64,000 nucleotides of DNA from Allium sativum (taxonomy: Eukaryota; Streptophyta; Magnoliopsida; Asparagales; Amaryllidaceae): NCBI GenBank assembly GCA_030737875.1, contig CM060922.1, forward strand, positions 319,649,456 through 319,713,455, written 5' to 3'. Of this stretch, positions 46,210 through 58,527 are shown in pieces (positions within the stretch are counted from its first letter, which is position 1; the number at the start of each line of letters is the position of its first letter). Position numbers and translations under genes: made by a program. Under the pieces are notes generated by a model. The model was not told the origin of the DNA and did not search any database. It saw only the letters and a program-made list of their open reading frames with translations.

Positions 46210-46222
46210 TGGTATCAGAGCC
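46210..46222 (+). other. Element A primer-binding site
   Basis: TGGTATCAGAGCC, two bases after the LTR end. It matches the 3' end of plant initiator-Met tRNA in complement. Confidence 0.88.
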
Positions 46223-46283
46223 TTGGTTTACAAAGCTCAGAGAACAAGACGCATTAGGACCATACTAAAGAATTCATCAGAAA

Positions 46284-46347
46284 TTGGATTAGTAATATCC
46301 AACGGGAATGACTCATTAGAGATGGGATCAGTAGTATCCTAGAACGA
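46284..46347 (+). other. Tandem leader stem-loops of element A
   Basis: Hairpin 1: TTGGAT (46284-46289), TAGTAAT, ATCCAA (46297-46302). Hairpin 2: GGAT (46325-46328), CAGTAGT, ATCC (46336-46339), within outer arms ACTCATT (46311-46317) and AACGAGT (46343-46349) with one mismatch. The loop TAGTAAT/CAGTAGT is shared. Confidence 0.6.
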
Positions 46348-47221
46348 GTGTGAAGAGTATATTTTTAAAATGAAAACAAGTTTTGTTTTGAAAATTTAAA
46401 ATCAATTATTCGTATTTGATTATTTATTTTATATTGATTTGGACTATCCAGTATATAAAGATTTTGTATATACGTCTGATCCACGTGTATTCGAAGTTTT
46501 AATATACTGAATGGGTATAGAATCACACTCTAGTCGCCCGGAGATGATTCTATTGATGACTACGTAGCATCAGCAGTTTGTGTTCGAGTTTCGAAGGTGT
46601 GATTTCTATATATTTCTTATTGACTGGTGTGAGAACCAAAATTAGATAGGGCCTATTGTTGTGATTAGGCATCAAAAATGTGATTTTTGACTATATATCA
46701 AAGTTATGAATTTGAAAAGCTAATCAACTAATTGATTGCTGATTGTGTTGTTTGATTGTTGTTTGATTAATTAAAATTTGAACCTATAGCCAAATTGAAC
46801 CAGACAGTGAATTGTATTGAAAACTAGTCGCATTTGCATGCATATACGTGTACTTACATTGAACTGGTCATAGCAAGGAGGCTAGAGCAGCAGAATAAAA
46901 TTGTTTGCCCGACAAATAGGTACATGTTTACCATAATTTACTGTTTTGTTTGGGTGATGATGATTTTATGAGCCGATTGGCTAGCCGCTTGGCCTTTTCT
47001 TTTTCTTTTGGACTGAAGAAGGCCATGGGAGGCTATATGAAATATCCCCAAGTCCCCGGTGCAGAGGAGGTTATGGCGAAATTTTTCGAAAATTTAGGGT
47101 GTTAGCCAAATTTTTTAAAAATTTGAAAAGTTCTTAGAAACTGAAAAGTTGAAGAACTTAAGCCATAGCGAAAATACTGGAAGTTGAGTTGATTTGTTAA
47201 ACAACTTTCGGCTTCGTTCCT

Positions 47222-47254
47222 TTTCGAGGACGAAAAGTTTTAAGTGGGGGAGAT
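47222..47254 (+). other. Element A polypurine tract and leader
   Basis: TTTCGAGGACGAAAAGTTTT then AAGTGGGGGAGAT, ending at the LTR start at 47255. Confidence 0.8.
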
Positions 47255-50200
47255 TGTAACAACCCGAAATTCTTAGCCAGTTTAAATTTTTTATTTTGGC
47301 AATTTTAATGAATTTTGAATATTTAAAATGAATTATTTTAAATAATAACGATGAGAAATTCATTTTGAATAGAATTCAAACGTATATATTAATATAGATC
47401 GTCGTCAGAATATAAATATTTATTTTAAATTATAAAAGGAATTGAAAATGGCGCGGTAGTTCGATAAGTCGATTTCAAATTTCAAATAAATGTACATGAT
47501 TCAAAATAAACCGGAATTTAACGAAACCAAAAATATTAGAATATATTTGAGGATATCTTTCCAACGAATCTGAAAAATCAAAATTTCATAGCGGGAATCA
47601 AAAGTTATGCCCAAATGAATTTTCAGAATAGTCGCTATGGAATTCTGGCCCTTAAAAATAGACATTTTGCAAACGACCTCGGTTTTCGACGAAAACACTT
47701 TTGTTGGATCCATGATGTCAAATTATTTCTATGTTTCAAAATTCATAATTTTATGAATCAATATGTGAGCGTGGCAAAGGAAAACGCGTTTGACCAGTTT
47801 CAGTCGATTTTAATCGACTGGAAAATGACCATTTTTCAAACGGTCTCAGAATTCGACGAAATTAGTTTTGTTAGGACCATATCGTCAACACGAAGCTAGA
47901 AAATATTTTTCTGGAATTTTTAGGGTCCGTATGTGGCCCCGGTAAATTGAAATACGCGTTCAAATTCAATATATAGAGTTATATTTTGATTTGAACGGAA
48001 ACTGATCGTAACGATCGAATTGGCCTACGTGGCATATCCCATTGTGTTCGGAATGGGGGTAATTAGCTATGGATGACAGTGGGTGGGTTCGATTTCGAGT
48101 TGAAAATAAAAGGGTACTTTATGGAAATAAATTAAATAAATTTATATATTATTAATTAAAGTCAACTCTTTATTTAACACCCTCTTTTTTTCTTTTTCCT
48201 CGATCAAACCAGTTTTCCCTTTTCAGAAAAAAACTGACATCCCCTTCCTCCTCACGACCGCCGCTCCTCCCCCCTCTTCTCATCGCCGCCCCCTGCTGTT
48301 CCTCGACCGCCGCCTCCAAGGCGAACAGTCCCCCCCCCCCTCAGCACCGCAAGACCCCCCTCCTCTTTCTTCTGATTCGAGACCCCTCAATTCGATTTAG
48401 CCGCCACCGACGCCTCTATAGGGCCCACCACGACTAGCGAACCACCCCACCACCTCCAGCACCCCACGCCGTACCACCACACCCTCCCTCTCCGACTGTG
48501 AGTCCCCCACAAAGAGAAAATCCGATTTTTTTTTTTATGTTTTTGGTTTGAAATTAGCACCCTCCCTCTCCTGAGCAGCTACCGTGAGTCCCCCTCCCTC
48601 TTAAGAACCCGGTAAGTTTTTTTTTAATTCTCATTTGCATAAGAAAAATTCGATATTTAGTCATAGAAATAAATTCGAATTCTAGTATATGTATAAGAAT
48701 ATTTTTAGAAAAGAAAGAATAGATTTTTAGAACTAAAAAGGTGTGATTTTTATTCATATGAAGTAGAAGTAAATATTAGATTTTTCTTATGTATGAAGAA
48801 TTGAAAAAAAATAGAATCTTTATATATATATAATAGCGGTATAAAAATAGAATTTTTATCTATATAGTAGCGGTAGAAAAATATGATTTTTATATCATAG
48901 GAAGGATAAAAATATGATTTTTATACTATAGAAAGAATAAAAATATAATTTTTATAAAGTAGAAGTATTAAAAATATGGTTTTTATATAATAGAGAATAT
49001 AAAAATATTATCTTTATTTATGTAGCGAAATAAAAATATGATTTTTAGTGAAGTAAAAATACGATTTTTATATTATATAACAAATAAAAGCGTTGTAAAA
49101 TATAATTTTTATTTGAACAGCGTGGAAAGAACTGCATTGGAATTTCAGACAGATCCAGACGGTTCAGCAGTTCAAAAGCAAAGCACGGCGGAGTGGAACC
49201 CTCTGTGAGAACTTCTCACCTATTTAAATTTTGTTTTCTAGTTGAAATATATACTAGGATGCAGACGGTGTTTAGTAGCACCCGACACCCGTCGTCCACA
49301 GACCATGGACGGCTTGTATGCTTGTTTGTTTGATTTTGATGTGTAGTTGATTGTGTGATGTGATGTGAAATGAAATAAAATATTTATATAGTTAAGAATA
49401 TTTTATAGTTGAAAATAGGATTTTTAACGTGTATTTAAAATGAATAAATATAAACAAATCGAAGGATTTGTTTATATACACACATTTGACTGATAATGAT
49501 TGGGACGATAAATTTTACACATTGCCCAACTGCACAAATAAAATATGTGTTTGATTGTTTGAAAACCCCACACGGGTATTGGGATGATATATGACATACA
49601 CTAGTCCCAATAATTAGCTGTATGTCGATCGATTGATTAAGAGACTATTATAAGCGTTAAATATTTATATTTGATGCTTATACAGTGTAGAATGCACTCT
49701 GGATGATGGCTGATTATGTATCGTTGTTATTTTATAAATGTGGTGTAGAAAATCCATATATTAACATTATATGGTAACTGATTGGGCCTCATTCTAGATT
49801 TGAAATAGAATATTTGAAATAGAATATTTGATATAGAATATTTGAAAAATAAATATTTGAAACAGAATATTTGAAAATGAAAATATATGAAGCCATGTTG
49901 ATTAGATTTACGCCATTTTGACGTGAACGATATTTAGATCGATTTTATTCATTTTATAATGAACATCGAAAGTGATTTCAAAATCGAATATTTTGAAATG
50001 AAATTCGAATTGAAATTAAATTAAAATGAAATTCGAATTGAAATTAAATAGAATTGAATTCGAATTGAAATTAAATAGAATTGAATTCGAATCGAAATTA
50101 AATAGAATTGAATTCGAATTGAAATTAAATAGAATTGAATTCGAATCGAAATTAAATAGAATTGAATTCGAATTGAAATTGAATAGATTTGAAATTCAAA

Positions 50201-53200
50201 TTGAATTGAAAACGAACTGAAATTGAATTAAAAATTGATTTGAATTGAAATCAATTTGAAGTGAATTTAAAATGAATTTATAAGAAAAAATTCAATTTTG
50301 ATTTGAATTTGAAATGGAAGTTGAAACTCTTTTTGAAACAAACTTAAAACCATTTATAAATTCGTTTTGAATTGAAATCGACGAAATATATATTATATAT
50401 ATAATATAATGGCCTGAATAGAACGCGCCGCGCTGCGGCAGTTCGCGAATTTCGACCATTGACTTCGAATTGACGTTGCGGGAGATCCGACCGTCGGATT
50501 CTCCTAAAACTAGAACCGTTGGGTTCGTATCGAAAAGAGCTTTCTAACGAATATTAGAAATTTGAAATCTAACGGTTGGATTTGGAATTATGTCCAAATC
50601 AAATTTGAAAAAGGTCGGTGTAAGTGCAGTTCGATGGCCGTTGATGGAAATCAACTGTATGGGCCTTGATAAAATTATTAAAAATATCAATAATTTGTGT
50701 AAAATCATAAGAAATGATTTGTGAAGAATTGGGATGAAAAACTCCATATTTGAAAAGATAAAAATAGATTTTTATCGAAATGAACTAGTTTTGAACTAGA
50801 ATAATAATTTATTTATTTTTAAAATAAATAAAGTGGATTTGAAATGGTTTTGAAAATAACCAGAAATTCCAATAATTAAATTGGAATGGATTTGAATCGA
50901 AATTGTCTTCGGAATACTTCATGTTGGATTTCGTGATGATACAGATATTGTTATGGGAATTTGAAAGATATATTAATATTGTTATTTCCAATACGATATT
51001 TGTTGATCATAGAATTTGATATTGAATATAAGCCGATATAATTTCTATTCAGAGCCTTGTATTTAATATCAAATGTGATTTGGGTTTGTCGTGAATGGTG
51101 TCTTCATGAACACTGTTCTTGAGCCCAGTGGAGAAAAAGATTAAATCTTTTTATTTAGATTTAATGAAGTGTACCAATTAAATAGTATTTAATTGGAATT
51201 GAATTGGTATTGATTTTTGGGTTTATCGTGAACAGTTTTTTAAATAACACTTGTTCTTTAACACGATAATTAATGGAATGTGATTTTGGGTTTATCGTGA
51301 ACCGTGTTTTAAATGACACTGATTCTTTAACCCAGTTAAAGATTAAAACTAAGTGGAGTTTTAAGGAATCTTTAATTAGATTGAAAAGATCGAGAATGGA
51401 GTATCACCAGTTTTTCTCCAGGCGATAATTAAATCTTTAATTAGATTTGAGCGTGAATTGGTAATTGATCTTACCAATAACACCGTAGTGTTAGATATGA
51501 AGTATTACCAGTTTTACTTCATGGGATGAATAGGTTGGGATTGGGAAATAGAATAAATGATTACTTCGGTGTGGTTCGCTAATCCCGACTAGTTTGAATT
51601 GATATTCAAAAGAAGATTAAAGAGTAAATTTAAAAGAATTTATCTTTGATAAAATTAATGGGAACCTTTCCCAAAGTATAAGGATATTGGAATAAAAGAA
51701 TATTCTGAATTGGAATGAGGTGTATGTTGTGTTTGTGTAACACTTGTTTATTATATACGCGAGTTATTCAGAAAGACCGGGTTTATCCCATTCTGAATAA
51801 CTGATTCGACGTGGTGTCGAGGATGAAGACGGTGGTTGAAGACCAGAGGTCTTCACGTCGTTTGGATAATTACTGATGATCTTGATTGGGCCGTACACCC
51901 AAGAGGAGGGAATCAGTTAGTGGTCGTCCAGACGTACTTGGAGATCGATGGATATGCGGGGTACTAGGTGCCTCCGGTTTCGTTCAGACCCAGAACGAAC
52001 TTGTAAATGGACTATGTGTCTGACATTGGATATCATTCTGTGTGATTGATGGATATCGGTTGCATGGAGTGGTTTGCCTGTGTGGCATGCTAAGATGCAA
52101 ATGATCAAGGATTCTGTTGAAAAGCAAAGTCTTGTGGTGATGATCAAAGCACGGCATGTGTGGCATAGCTTTGTGTAAAGTTGATTCGCGAGCCTCACAC
52201 CCGGTTGTGAACCAGAAACGGGAGAAGGACCTCAGGGAGGACATGCGTTTCTTTCTAGCTAGAAGTGGCGTCAGTGGTTTTACATGCCCTAACTAGTTTG
52301 ACTTATGTGGTTGTTGTTGTTGCGAGGCGCCTCGGTTATATCGGTCGATCCGGGACCGGTGGAGTCATTCGTTGGCTCATTTACGCCCCACAGGGCGGAG
52401 AGACGTAGTGTTCAGGCATAATAATCCACTCCGTGTGGACCGGCCCTGACGATCCATGGGGCTGTTGCGGCTGTTCCTGAGACATGAGCTAGATTGTCTC
52501 GAATCGGTTGAGGACGATCCCTGGCCTCGGTTCACAGATGGAAATCCAATTTCCAATACGTGACGTTTCGATTTTAGTTGTAATCCTATATATGGCGACA
52601 TAGTGGGATGGGGTGCTCATGCCGTCTATGATTGATACTTATGATTTGAAATTGTTTTGACACTATACATTTATAGTTAATAAAACATGAAATTTCGCGT
52701 ATCAAGCATTCTTTTGCTATTATAAGGTAAAAACCCTATCCTCCGGCTTGCGTTGCGTTGTGTGATAGGACCTGGGTCTTATAATAGCTTCATTGTTCTT
52801 TATTTAGCATTGCGCTATTTGTTTTATGCACTAGTGTTCTTGGGAGGAAACCCGTTCCGTGTTATACGGCGTGGTTCCTTGATTTATCTAACTTTAAAAT
52901 AAAGATTAATAACTGTTTTAGTTCTCACACCAGTCTTATGACTGACCTGGAGTTTATTGTTTTAACCTAAACTCTGGGTGCCCTTATTTTGACACGGGCG
53001 GCTAGTAGTTTTGGTTTTGCAGATTTATATTCATAGGATCCTGGTTTACAGCTGGAACGATATCCGAAAGCTTTGTATCCGTATATCTACTTCTAGTTGT
53101 GTTTTGTATTATTTTCCGCTGCGATGTATTTAAATGTAATTTAAATCTCCGATATTTTTCTGTTGTGTAATATTTATTTATACTCTGTATATTCTTGTAT

Positions 53201-53344
53201 TCTGATGGAATTGTTGTAATATACAATAAAATGTTCTTCTGTTTGTGCTCTAATTTGTCGTGTTCTCAACACGATCGGGCGTTTCGAACGGTCTTGGTCG
53301 GTTTAGCGACTGATTCGGATTGAGCGAAATTCCTTGTCGTCACA
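47255..53344 (+). repeat. Element A 3' LTR
   Basis: Aligns with the 5' LTR along its whole length with a few percent difference by eye. Main length differences: about 107 bases near 47648-47754 are absent from the 5' LTR, and about 94 bases (41471-41565 in the 5' LTR, between two CTAGT words) are absent here. It ends TCGTCACA before GTGAT. Confidence 0.9.
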
Positions 53345-53754
53345 GTGATATGGTTTAGGATATATGTTGGGGTAATGGTGATTCTGCTGATGTCTTTCTT
53401 GGATGTTCTGATATGGTGGTTGTGTGTATGTGAATGCTTCTTGGCAATCTGCGGTGCTTGTGTCTTCTATTATGCTCATTTGCAGTTCGGCTTGGTGATG
53501 TATGAAATATTTTTTCTGCGTTTCATGTATGTATGTCATTGTAAGTTTATAGTAGTTCGAGATTCAGCTCGACTACTGTACTGTAATCTAGATAGATATA
53601 GTGGGCGGTCCACTTCAAAACCGCTTGTAGCTGATAGACCAACTATCTATCACCTGTGCTCTCCTTGTCTCATTACTCATTATAATGAAAGTGAAACGGA
53701 CCACTATAAAAACTGGCTTGCTTTGCAAAAAAAAAAAAAGATTTCAAAATGGAC

Positions 53755-56700
53755 TTGTTTAAAAATAAAACAAGTAGATTTATAAATAATGTTTATAAAT
53801 ATGGTGAATAAATTATCAAGAGATAATTGGTAACATTAAATTCAAGTATGAATTTAAAATGGAAAGTTGAAATCATTTTAAAAAGGAAACAGTGGTTTTT
53901 ATTCTATAATTCAGAATATAAAAGGAGTTGGATTTCAAAGGGGATTTGAAATGGAAAACTTGTTTTAATATATAAAACAAGAAAGAGGGATTTACAAACG
54001 ATGTTATAAATCTACTGAAATAAATTATCAATGGATAATTTAGAAGTTTAAATTCAAGGAAGAATTTAAAAAGTGAAATTGGAAAACGTGTTGAAAATAG
54101 AATAATTGAGTATATTCCGGGATTTAGAATATAAATTGAATTGAGAAAATCCAAAGGACTTATAATTGGAATTCGATTATATAGAATTTTATAATTTATT
54201 TATAAAAGGAATTGGGATTTTGAAAAAAACAAATCGAGTATAAATAAAGGTATAACCAAGTAAGGAAAAATCAACGATTAAAGATAATCCGAATTTATCG
54301 AGTTGAATTGGTTGGAAATATATTAAATATATATTAGAATGGAGTTGAATTTATTTTAAACGACGTTTAAAAGTTTTAATATATAAATATAATTGAACGA
54401 ACTCGCCGCAGCGCGGTAGTTCGTGAATTGGCATTTCGAACTTCAACTGAGTATATATAACTCAATTTAAGTTGGAATTCTTTGAAATAAGAACCGTCAG
54501 GACCGATTGGATAATAGTTTTCTAATGGAAGAGAAAAATCTGGATTTCGTCTTATAGATTTTGAGTTATGTCAAAATCAATTTTTCTGAAAAACAGCGCC
54601 ATAACCATTATAAAACCATAACGGTTTATTGGAATAAATAAAGGAATTTTAAGTAAATAAAATATGGATTTTCATTAGAAAAATACAGACTTGAGTTATG
54701 AAAGTATATCTGAACTCAAGTGTAGTAGTAAATTGATTTTTGAAACCAAAAATTAGATTTTTAATTATAAAATAGAGTTAACTAATTTGAATAAAAAAAA
54801 TTAGTTAATGAGATTTTGAATCAAAAACGGACTTTGAATAAGTGAACTGGATTTGTAAATTCATATCTGAAATCGAATGTTGAAATTTGAGTTGGAAATG
54901 ACATTTGATTGCTTTATAAACAAATTAATTTATATTTGAATGTGATATGTTCAAATAAGAAGCGAAATAGACAAAAGTGTTAATTAAAGAATAAATTAGC
55001 GAATCAAGTTAAAAATGACCGGATTGAGTTGAAATAAATTAGAAATGGACACATATGTGTTAGATAGGTATGGAATGAAGTGTATGAAGTGTTTGAAGAT
55101 TATAATGTGTGTGCCCGACAAAAAGGTACATGTTTAAATTCCATATGAGATTTTATGCGCCGAATCAGCAAGCGACTTGACTTTTTGATTTTCTTTTTGA
55201 ATGGAAAGGGCCTAGAGAGGCGAGTTGAGGTTTGAACTATTTGTCGGTACAAAGGAGGTTATGGCGAATTTTTCCGAAAATTTAAGGAGTTAGAATTTTT
55301 TTAAGAAAACTTGATAGTTAGAAATCAATATATCGATATATATAGAATTCGATAAGGAAATGAACTTAAAAATAGAATATTATAAACAAAAAGAAAATCT
55401 ATAATTAAATCGGGTAAAATTAGAAAGAGAAACATATACGGGTTTGAAAAGAAATAATTGGTTTTTATGGTGTTGATGATTTGAGATAAGTGGTCTTGCC
55501 TGTTTTGAAGTTAAGGATGTTTTCAGTCAAGGTCTGAGAGGTAGTTATACCCCAACTTGATTGATTTCATTTTTAACTGATAAATAGCAAGATCCAGGCT
55601 CGAAGAGAAATGTTTGAATAAGAGTTAGCTGAATGCAGTGTTTTGGGTTGTTGTAACGATATTTTACACAACAGTTGTTTTAACTCAATAAGTGGAATTT
55701 TGGAAATAAAATTATAAATATTTCCTAAGTCTAAAAGTGAATGGTCGTGAAAGAGATAAGTAATTGGAATTTCCTCCAATCAAAGAGAAGATATTTTCTA
55801 AGTATAGAAAATAAAAGAAGGTGATATATGGAAATGTTTTTTCCAAATAGCGTAAGAGACCAATAAGATTACTGAAAATATTTGGTTAACAAATATTGAT
55901 AAGAAAGGGAGAAGTGATTTAATTAATTAAATATTAATTAACGGGCCTAGTGATTGTTGGATGAATGTTTGTTTGTTTTCTTCGATAGTTAAATAACCGA
56001 CTATCGAAGTGTTTGCCAATACCGTTGTCTGGAGAGATCGGTTGGATTATTATCTGTGAACCACTCCGTATTGGCAGTAACGTTGCGAATCAGATTATAT
56101 GAAGATAATCAAAGATAGAGTAAAGTGCAATGACTTTTTCTATTAATAAAAATGGTGCCTTCGGTTTCGTTTAATCCCAGAAAGAAGTGTATGGACGAAT
56201 GTCTGACAGAGTATTTCCAATGATCGCATATATTGGTCTGTATAGATATGTATGGTGGCGGAGAATTTATTCTCTTAGCATAATATCTAGAATGTATTTG
56301 TGCAAATCAATTAGTGATTAACGGATCTGACAATGTGGCATTCAAAGTGATTGTGCTATCAATGAACGATAAGAAATCGTAGCCTCAGGCCTCAACAAAC
56401 GGGAAATGACAAAAATCGGGCAGGCATCATGGCTATGTGGGTCGCTCCCATTAGGGTGTATAATCACCTATCTAGAGAAATTCCTTTTACTTCTTTAATC
56501 TATCGATGTTGTCCCATTCAGGAAACGGTTGCTGATCCCAACCGTTGGTGATATACATTCGATACACTCAAGCGAAATGAGTGGTCGGTCATGTGTGGGT
56601 CGGGTTGCAAGATGTTCTTGTTGAACCCAGTGTATTCCTCTCTAGAGATACACTATCGGCAGGTGGTTCCATACCTTGTCCTATTGGAAATCCAATCTCC

Positions 56701-57407
56701 AATAAGCGCCATGCGGGTTTTGATTTTATATTATATATATGGAGCGTGAGATGCAAGCGTTCCGCTAGATTCTATTTTTTTGATTAGACATTATTATAAT
56801 ATCACTGGATTTTTGTATCAAAGTGTTTTGGGTTATAGTAAGATAAAAACCTTCCATGTTTATGTGTGGGCTGGTCTTACTATTATCTTTTCTTTGAAAA
56901 GGATTTTGAAAGTTAAACAAATGATTGGAATTTACTCACACCATTCCCATGACTGACCCAGAGTTTATTCTGTTTTTGTTTTCCCTAAACTCTTGGGTGC
57001 CCAAATTTGTACGGGCAGTCAAGTAGTCAGGGTTTTTCAGATTCACTTGGAAGAGCTGGAAGTAGGAGGCTTCACCAGTAAGCTATAGACTATCATCTTT
57101 TCCGTTGTGTATTTTGTTGTATCTGGAAACAGGTGTTTGTAACTGTTCCATAAATAGCTATTGTTCTCTGATGATGGTATGTATATAAGGTTACCGGATT
57201 GTCTTTCAAAAGTTATGTTATTTAATATATTTTATTCGTTCCACTGTGAGTTTGTGATCTTCGTTTTTCTTCTATTCTAACATTTCTTTCTTTCTATTTC
57301 TCATCCTCTAACTTCTTTCTAATAATGATTTGTATTTCTGTGCAATTTGGGTTGGACGTGTGGTGTTATTAGTCAACTCAGATAGTACGGATTTGCGGGC
57401 CATTACA
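53755..57407 (+). repeat. Element B 5' LTR, second part
   Basis: Continues B's LTR after the retrosequence. TTTATAAATAATGTTTATAA words continue those of 38880-39000. A GCGCGGTAGTTCG module lies at 54409, as in A. Around 55105-55300 a ~200-base stretch resembles A's interior near its polypurine end. The end region has TGACTGACCCAGAGTTTATT (56955) and ends CCATTACA at 57407 before the primer site. No gene. Confidence 0.7.
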
Positions 57408-58527
57408 GTTGGTATCACAGCTTAGGCTGAGCGAATACCTAGGCTTTGGTGGGATGTGCTCATTAGAGATAGGGTCGGTAGTACCCTAGAATGAGTTGAG
57501 TGTATATATACGAGAGTGCGTATTTGTTGATTGATTAAAACAAATGTTTTATATTGTGATGGCCAGTCTGTTGAGTGGTTTTTGAATTCTGATCGAACTG
57601 TGGGACGCCACGAAGTCGATAGGATTTTTAGACACTTGAGCAGAGCAGTTCGACACGATATTATTTTAAATGGGTAAATGGAATAATTTATCCAAAAATT
57701 CTATTTTTATATAGAAATAATAATTTTCGAAAATTGTTGGATATGTTGATTGTTAGGATTATAATTAAATGAGAGTATAAAATTTGAATGGTTATATATA
57801 ACCAAAGTATAAATTGTATATGAATGAGTTATATACAAATGAGATGAATTAAAATTGGATTCAAACCAGAATTTGTAATTTTAATCCTAGGAAGTTGGAA
57901 AATATTTTCAGAAGTATATTAAAATAAAATAGTTTTGTTTTGAAAGGGTTTTTAAATAAGGACCAATTTGAATAGATTTTGAAAGTGATTAAGCACTGAA
58001 CTCACTTTAGTGGCTAGAAAATAATTCTGATGATGACTGCAGCATTATCAGTGTTCATTTTCGAGTTTCTAAGTGATGAATTGCTACCTTAGAAAATTTT
58101 TGGTGGAAATTTGTTTGAAAAAAAACAAGTTGGGTTTGAAAATTCAAATTTTTTGTGATGAGTTATAAATATAGGTATATGTTTATATGATTTCAAAGGT
58201 ATTTGAAATAAAAATCTAGGAATTTGAATTTTGGAATTTAAATTTAACTTAAGTAAGTTAAATGGCTTGAAATGGGTAAATTGATTAAAATCAATTTGAA
58301 TGAGTATGAATTAAATTTGGATATATTGGTTGTAAATCATTCGAATTAAATGAATGTAAGCTTACATGATGTGGAATATGAATGAAAACAAAAGTTTTGT
58401 AGGAATTAAACTTTGTTGAAATATGAAGAGTTGAGTTCAACTAAATGAGCTTTGGAAAGTTAATGGGTTTGAAGCACTTTTCTACCTTAGTAATTTTGGG
58501 GACGAAATTCTTTTAAGGGGGAAAAAA
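57408..58527 (+). mobile_element. Element B interior, non-coding
   Basis: 1120 bases: primer site GTTGGTATCACAGCT at 57408-57422 (one change from TGGTATCAGAGCT), a stem-loop at 57459-57495, AT-rich middle, and a polypurine leader GGGGACGAAATTC, TTTTAAGGGGG at 58498-58521. No gag or pol motif and no long frame. It aligns with E's interior. Confidence 0.75.
57459..57495 (+). other. Leader stem-loop of element B
   Basis: Outer arms CTCATT (57459-57464) and AATGAG (57490-57495); inner arms AGGGT (57471-57475) and ACCCT (57483-57487); loop CGGTAGT. Both stems are perfect. It starts 37 bases after the primer site. Confidence 0.65.

Larger units (their letters stand above)
46208..47254 (+). mobile_element. 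Element A interior, non-coding
   Basis: 1047 bases between the LTRs: primer site at 46210-46222, two stem-loops at 46284-46347, AT-rich middle, then the stretch TTTGCCCGACAAATAGG to GGTTATGGCGAAATTTTTCG (46900-47085), and the polypurine leader at 47222-47254. No reading frame over 100 residues and no gag or pol motif. The interior thus holds only signals for priming and possibly packaging. Confidence 0.8.
40148..53344 (+). mobile_element. Element A: complete non-autonomous element with 6-kb LTRs
   Basis: 13.2 kb with 5' LTR 40148-46207 (6060 bp), interior 46208-47254 (1047 bp) and 3' LTR 47255-53344 (6090 bp). LTRs start TGTAACAAC and end in CACA, with a perfect GTGAT duplication. A Met-tRNA primer site and a polypurine tract lie at the interior's ends. 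Over 90% of the element is LTR. No domain of gag or pol is visible, so mobility must be supplied in trans; layout and motifs match B and E. Confidence 0.9.
39298..53740 (+). mobile_element. Poly(A)-tailed retrosequence, split by element A
   Basis: About 1.24 kb once element A is removed (39298-40147 plus 53350-53740). It has a 14-bp flanking duplication and a 3' tail of 13 A (53727-53739) after CTTGCTTTGC, which fits LINE-type insertion. The left end is CT/CCG-rich and leader-like; the right end resembles plant L1 tails. I see no RT or endonuclease motif, and the reading frames (39292-39543, 39576-39827, 53345-53785) match nothing I know. It may be an internally deleted L1 or a processed transcript moved by L1. 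Confidence 0.6.

Noticed and set aside
40148..53344. Tandem segmental duplication of ~7.1 kb
   Set aside because: The two 6-kb copies have TG...CA ends, primer site, polypurine tract and a 5-bp flanking duplication, which define LTRs of one element.
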